From an uncultured Oscillospiraceae bacterium (GTDB taxonomy: Bacteria; Bacillota; Clostridia; Oscillospirales; Ruminococcaceae): DNA of 14,840 nt. Below the pieces are notes generated by a model. It was given only the letters and a program-made list of their open reading frames with translations, was not told where the DNA came from and ran no database searches. Location: assembly GCA_900547385.1 (NCBI GenBank), contig URGQ01000036.1, positions 1 to 14,840 on the forward strand, in the 5' to 3' direction. Below, one piece after another: positions 12,972-14,840 of this stretch (positions are counted from its first letter, which is position 1; each line of letters begins with the position of its first letter). Both the position numbers and the translations under genes were made by a program.

Positions 12972-14210
12972 TTAGAAGATGGCGAGTTTAGACTGGACGG
13001 TGGTGGAAGCCACTACGCGTCCGCGCTTGATGACATAGCGACGCTCCGGAGTCAGACGAATGGCGTCGCGTGCATCACGGCAAGCGGTGATGACGATATC
13101 GGCATTGCAGCCGACCTTCAAGCCGTAATCCTTCAGACGGAGGATCTTGGCGGCGTCATCGGTGATCATGTCGAAGGTCTTTTCAATCTCATCGGGCAGG
13201 CTCAGCTGGGCAGCGTGGCCGGTAATCAGGGCCACCTGCAGCATATCGCCGGCGCCGTAGGGATAGAAGGTATCATTGACGCAGTCCTGGCCAAAGCTCA
13301 TGGTCACACCGGCAGCCAGCAGTTCCTTTACGCGGGTAATACCGCGGCGGATGGGCTGTTTATCCAAGCGGCCCTGGAGCATCAAGTTGGTAACCGGGTT
13401 GGTGATGACATTGATGCCGGCCTTCTTTACCTTTTCGATAACATAGGCCGCATAGTGGTCGTCATAGGCCGCCATGGCGCAGGTATGGCCGGCGGTAACA
13501 CGGCCCTGCCAGCCGCGGGCGATGGTCTCATCGGCCACCATCTCCAGCGTGCGGTAGAAGGGGTCGTCGCTTTCGTCCACATGCATATCCACATCGGCAT
13601 CATACTTCTCAGCAATATCAAAGCACAGCTTGACATGTGCGCGGCTGTCATCGGGGCAGTTCTCATTAGCGGGCATACCGCCTACTACATCGCAGCCCAT
13701 CTCCATGGCCTGCCACATCAGCTTATCGGCGCCGGGATCCTTCATAATGCCTTCCTGCGGGAAAGCAACGGTCTGCATATCCACTACGCCCTTATACTTG
13801 TCTTTCAGGGCCAATACGCCCTCGGTGGCCTTCAGGCCGGTGATGGTATCCACATCAATGTGGGTACGGATATTCAGTACGCCGTTTTTGATCTCACGCT
13901 CTACCACATCGCCGCCGCGGGCCAGGATATCCTCATTGACATAGTTGCGCTTTTTATCCCACAGCATCTCAATGGCTTCCTTCAAGGTGCCGCTCTGGTT
14001 CTTGGGCAGAACATCCAGTACATTGACCTTATCCAGGTGGATATGGGGATCGATGTAGGAAGCGGTGGTCAGGTTGCCCTCGGCGTCAATAACGGTCTCG
14101 GCCTCGGCGGTCAGTCCCACGCCGATATCAACGATCTTGCCGCCATCGATGAGGATATTGACCAGCTCTTCCCGGTCACGGAGCTTCGCGTTCTTAATAA
14201 GCATCTGCAT
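12972..14210 (-). CDS. Cytosine deaminase family amidohydrolase (CodA-like)
   Basis: This metal-dependent cytosolic hydrolase is close to E. coli CodA over its full 412 residues. Expected chemistry is hydrolytic deamination of cytosine or a related heterocycle. The metal ligands and active-site residues match by position: DPHIHLDK (His56, His58), VAFPQEG (Gln152, which binds the pyrimidine in CodA), MHVDESDD (His210, Glu213), TAGHTCAM (His242) and FGQDCVNDTFYP (Asp309). Stretches NQSGTLKEAIE, LQGRLDKQPIRRGITRVKE and KDYGLKVGCNADIV also match the family. Where CodA has GHDD and W (residues 312-314, 319), this protein has GQDC and F, so ring-substituent specificity may differ. GGAGG lies about 10 nt before the ATG. 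No codB-type permease is adjacent. It has its own promoter and a long structured leader. Confidence 0.88.
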   Translation of the reverse strand: MQMLIKNAKLRDREELVNILIDGGKIVDIGVGLTAEAETVIDAEGNLTTASYIDPHIHLDKVNVLDVLPKNQSGTLKEAIEMLWDKKRNYVNEDILARGGDVVEREIKNGVLNIRTHIDVDTITGLKATEGVLALKDKYKGVVDMQTVAFPQEGIMKDPGADKLMWQAMEMGCDVVGGMPANENCPDDSRAHVKLCFDIAEKYDADVDMHVDESDDPFYRTLEMVADETIARGWQGRVTAGHTCAMAAYDDHYAAYVIEKVKKAGINVITNPVTNLMLQGRLDKQPIRRGITRVKELLAAGVTMSFGQDCVNDTFYPYGAGDMLQVALITGHAAQLSLPDEIEKTFDMITDDAAKILRLKDYGLKVGCNADIVITACRDARDAIRLTPERRYVIKRGRVVASTTVQSKLAIF

Positions 14211-14299
14211 ACTTTAATTCCCTCCAAAAAATTTTTGTTAAAATAATCCGGCAGGGCGCTATTTCTCATTCAAACCAAATTTCCTTACTTCCCAACCCT

Positions 14300-14337
14300 T
14301 TTGAAAAGCGCCCTGCTCCCGGATGGGAGCAGGGCGC
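14300..14337 (-). terminator. Strong GC-rich hairpin with TTTT in the CodA-like leader
   Basis: GCGCCCTGCTCCC and GGGAGCAGGGCGC form a perfect 13-bp stem with a 4-nt loop. On the minus strand it is followed by TTTTCAAAAG. It can end transcription coming from the DUF3343 gene and/or act as the switchable terminator of the CodA-like leader. The short T-run makes efficiency uncertain. Confidence 0.65.
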
Positions 14338-14407
14338 GAAACAACTTGGGGTGAAAGCCTCTCCATAGTCTGCCAATATCCGGAGGACTCCTATTCGGTT
14401 CACCTAC
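14308..14407 (-). promoter_or_regulatory. Structured mRNA leader of the CodA-like gene, candidate riboswitch or attenuator
   Basis: Reading the minus strand, GGTGAA (14404-14399) can pair with TTCACC (14355-14350). Inside it CCGAATA (14398-14392) pairs with TATTGG (14378-14373), with one bulged G. The 13-nt loop contains CTCC (14385-14382), which could pair with GGAG at 14364-14361 as a pseudoknot. A strong hairpin follows (14337-14308). This nested fold with a terminator-like stem ahead of a metabolic gene looks like a riboswitch, but I match it to no known class. If the promoter at 14408-14436 is the real one, transcription begins inside the first paired block. The rest of the leader, 14211-14307, is AT-rich and holds the ribosome binding site. 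Confidence 0.45.
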
Positions 14408-14436
14408 ATTTTAGCATACAATCTGCCCAAAGGCAA
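14408..14436 (-). promoter_or_regulatory. Promoter ahead of the CodA-like gene leader
   Basis: On the minus strand TTGCCT (14436-14431) and TAAAAT (14413-14408) are 17 bp apart, with TGC before the -10 (extended -10). Its predicted start near 14401 gives a leader of roughly 190 nt. Confidence 0.7.
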
Positions 14437-14443
14437 TTCATCA

Positions 14444-14704
14444 TTATTTAGAAAGTTCCAATACATTTTTGTTGGAATCCACCAAATACATCGCATACAT
14501 CTCCGGCGAAAGCCCGCTCTCCGCCACTATCTTCCGGGCCGGCTCATAGTCCTCGGCCGCCAGCCGCAAGGAGATCCCACAGCTTTGAGTCACGGTGCGC
14601 AGGGTGGGCATCGTCGCCACCTTAAAGTGCTGCTCCAGCAGCCGCTCAGTCTGTATGGCGGAATGGGTATTCTCAAAGGAAATCATCAAGTAATCTTCGT
14701 TCAT
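14444..14704 (-). CDS. DUF3343 domain-containing protein (putative Se/S carrier-like)
   Basis: The 86-residue soluble protein has the DUF3343 pattern: an N-terminal YLMISFENTHSAIQTERLL strand-helix, a central P-T-x-R-x-V-T-x-S-C-G-I-S-L-R segment with one conserved Cys, and a final strand ending in a short polar tail. The family is annotated as putative selenium/sulfur carrier-like; its real role is not proven. The Cys in QSCGISL would be the carrier residue. The start is placed at ATG 14704 because GAGGTG lies 6 nt upstream; a GTG three codons earlier overlaps that site. It has its own promoter and precedes the CodA-like gene by about 230 bp with a terminator-like hairpin between. No selenium genes are visible in the window. 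Confidence 0.85.
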   Translation of the reverse strand: MNEDYLMISFENTHSAIQTERLLEQHFKVATMPTLRTVTQSCGISLRLAAEDYEPARKIVAESGLSPEMYAMYLVDSNKNVLELSK

Positions 14705-14722
14705 TGTTTTCACCTCACCCCC

Positions 14723-14751
14723 ATTTTACCCCATAGTCCCAGCGGAATCAA
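14723..14751 (-). promoter_or_regulatory. Promoter of the DUF3343 gene
   Basis: On the minus strand TTGATT (14751-14746) and TAAAAT (14728-14723) are 17 bp apart. The predicted start near 14716 gives a very short leader that still contains the GAGGTG site. Confidence 0.72.
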
Positions 14752-14765
14752 GTGTGCTTTCCCTC

Positions 14766-14840
14766 CCAGCCTGTGCAGCAGGCTGGCCATGCGGCGCAGC
14801 CGCCGGGCTTCCGCCCGGCTCCCGCGGCTTCGCCGCGGGC
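14766..14840. repeat. GC-rich hairpin array at the window end, probable partial repeat copy
   Basis: Adjacent stems can form: CCAGCCTG with CAGGCTGG (14766-14786) or alternatively GGCTG with CAGCC (14781-14801). These are followed by GCCGGGC-TTCC-GCCCGGC (14802-14819) and CCCGCGGC-TTC-GCCGCGGG (14821-14839). The stretch TGCAGCAGGCT (14774-14784) matches the left closing arm of copy B at 9 of 11 positions. The element runs off the end, so its other arm is not seen. Its adjacency to hairpins of similar size suggests the same family as copies A and B, with less certainty. Confidence 0.55.

Noticed and set aside
12918..14246. 442-codon plus-strand open frame opposite the CodA-like gene
   Set aside because: It is a shadow on the antisense strand of a clearly homologous gene; it has no ribosome binding site and its translation is low-complexity Gly/Ala/His/Ile sequence with no family pattern.
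14350..14404. Purine riboswitch (GGATATTGGC and GACTATGG resemble its conserved loops)
   Set aside because: The two stretches are almost adjacent, whereas in the purine aptamer a whole P3 stem separates them; the three-way junction cannot form.

Overview
The window looks like a chromosomal segment of a fairly GC-rich, Gram-positive gut-type Clostridia (Oscillospiraceae/Ruminococcaceae-like). That placement is an inference. It rests on a SpoIIIE/FtsK translocase beside a TepA-like ClpP-fold protease and a YlzJ-like protein (a Bacillota arrangement), on YcxB-like, DUF3784 and DUF3343 proteins, and on strong AGGAGG-type ribosome binding sites with sigma-A-type promoters. No rRNA, tRNA, CRISPR array, transposase or phage gene was found. 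It holds 15 protein-coding genes.

Positions 36-8409 are one long minus-strand run. In transcription order it is: dCMP deaminase, TepA-like protease, YlzJ-like protein, UppP undecaprenyl-diphosphatase, YcxB-like membrane protein, FtsK/SpoIIIE translocase, TRIC-family channel and YgiQ radical SAM protein. A good promoter with an inverted repeat over the start region drives the deaminase, and a competing-hairpin region lies between the ycxB-like gene and ftsK. The theme is envelope, DNA segregation and housekeeping.

Positions 8410-8792 are a divergent intergenic region with promoters for the deaminase (minus) and cysE (plus) and an elaborate GC-rich palindromic repeat between them. From 8793 to 11032 lie cysE, a small AT-richer DUF3784 membrane protein, an unrecognised 99-residue minus-strand ORF and a HAD-IIA phosphatase. 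A bidirectional terminator separates the phosphatase from a convergent XRE/zinc-ribbon regulator. The regulator lies downstream of galM, with its own promoter.

Positions 12684-14840 hold the galM promoter, a second copy of the palindromic repeat, a cytosine-deaminase-family amidohydrolase with a long structured leader, a DUF3343 protein with its promoter, and a third hairpin array running off the window end. The first bases of the window also look like one arm of the repeat.

The most unusual element is the repeat family. Two full copies (core 8538-8618 and 12808-12890) have a conserved 12-bp closing stem around three adjacent hairpins. Each hairpin has exactly a 3-nt loop, no base is left unpaired at the junction, and the hairpin sequences differ completely between copies. 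That pattern of changed sequence with kept pairing points to selection on the fold. The second point of interest is the unidentified structured leader of the cytosine-deaminase-like gene.
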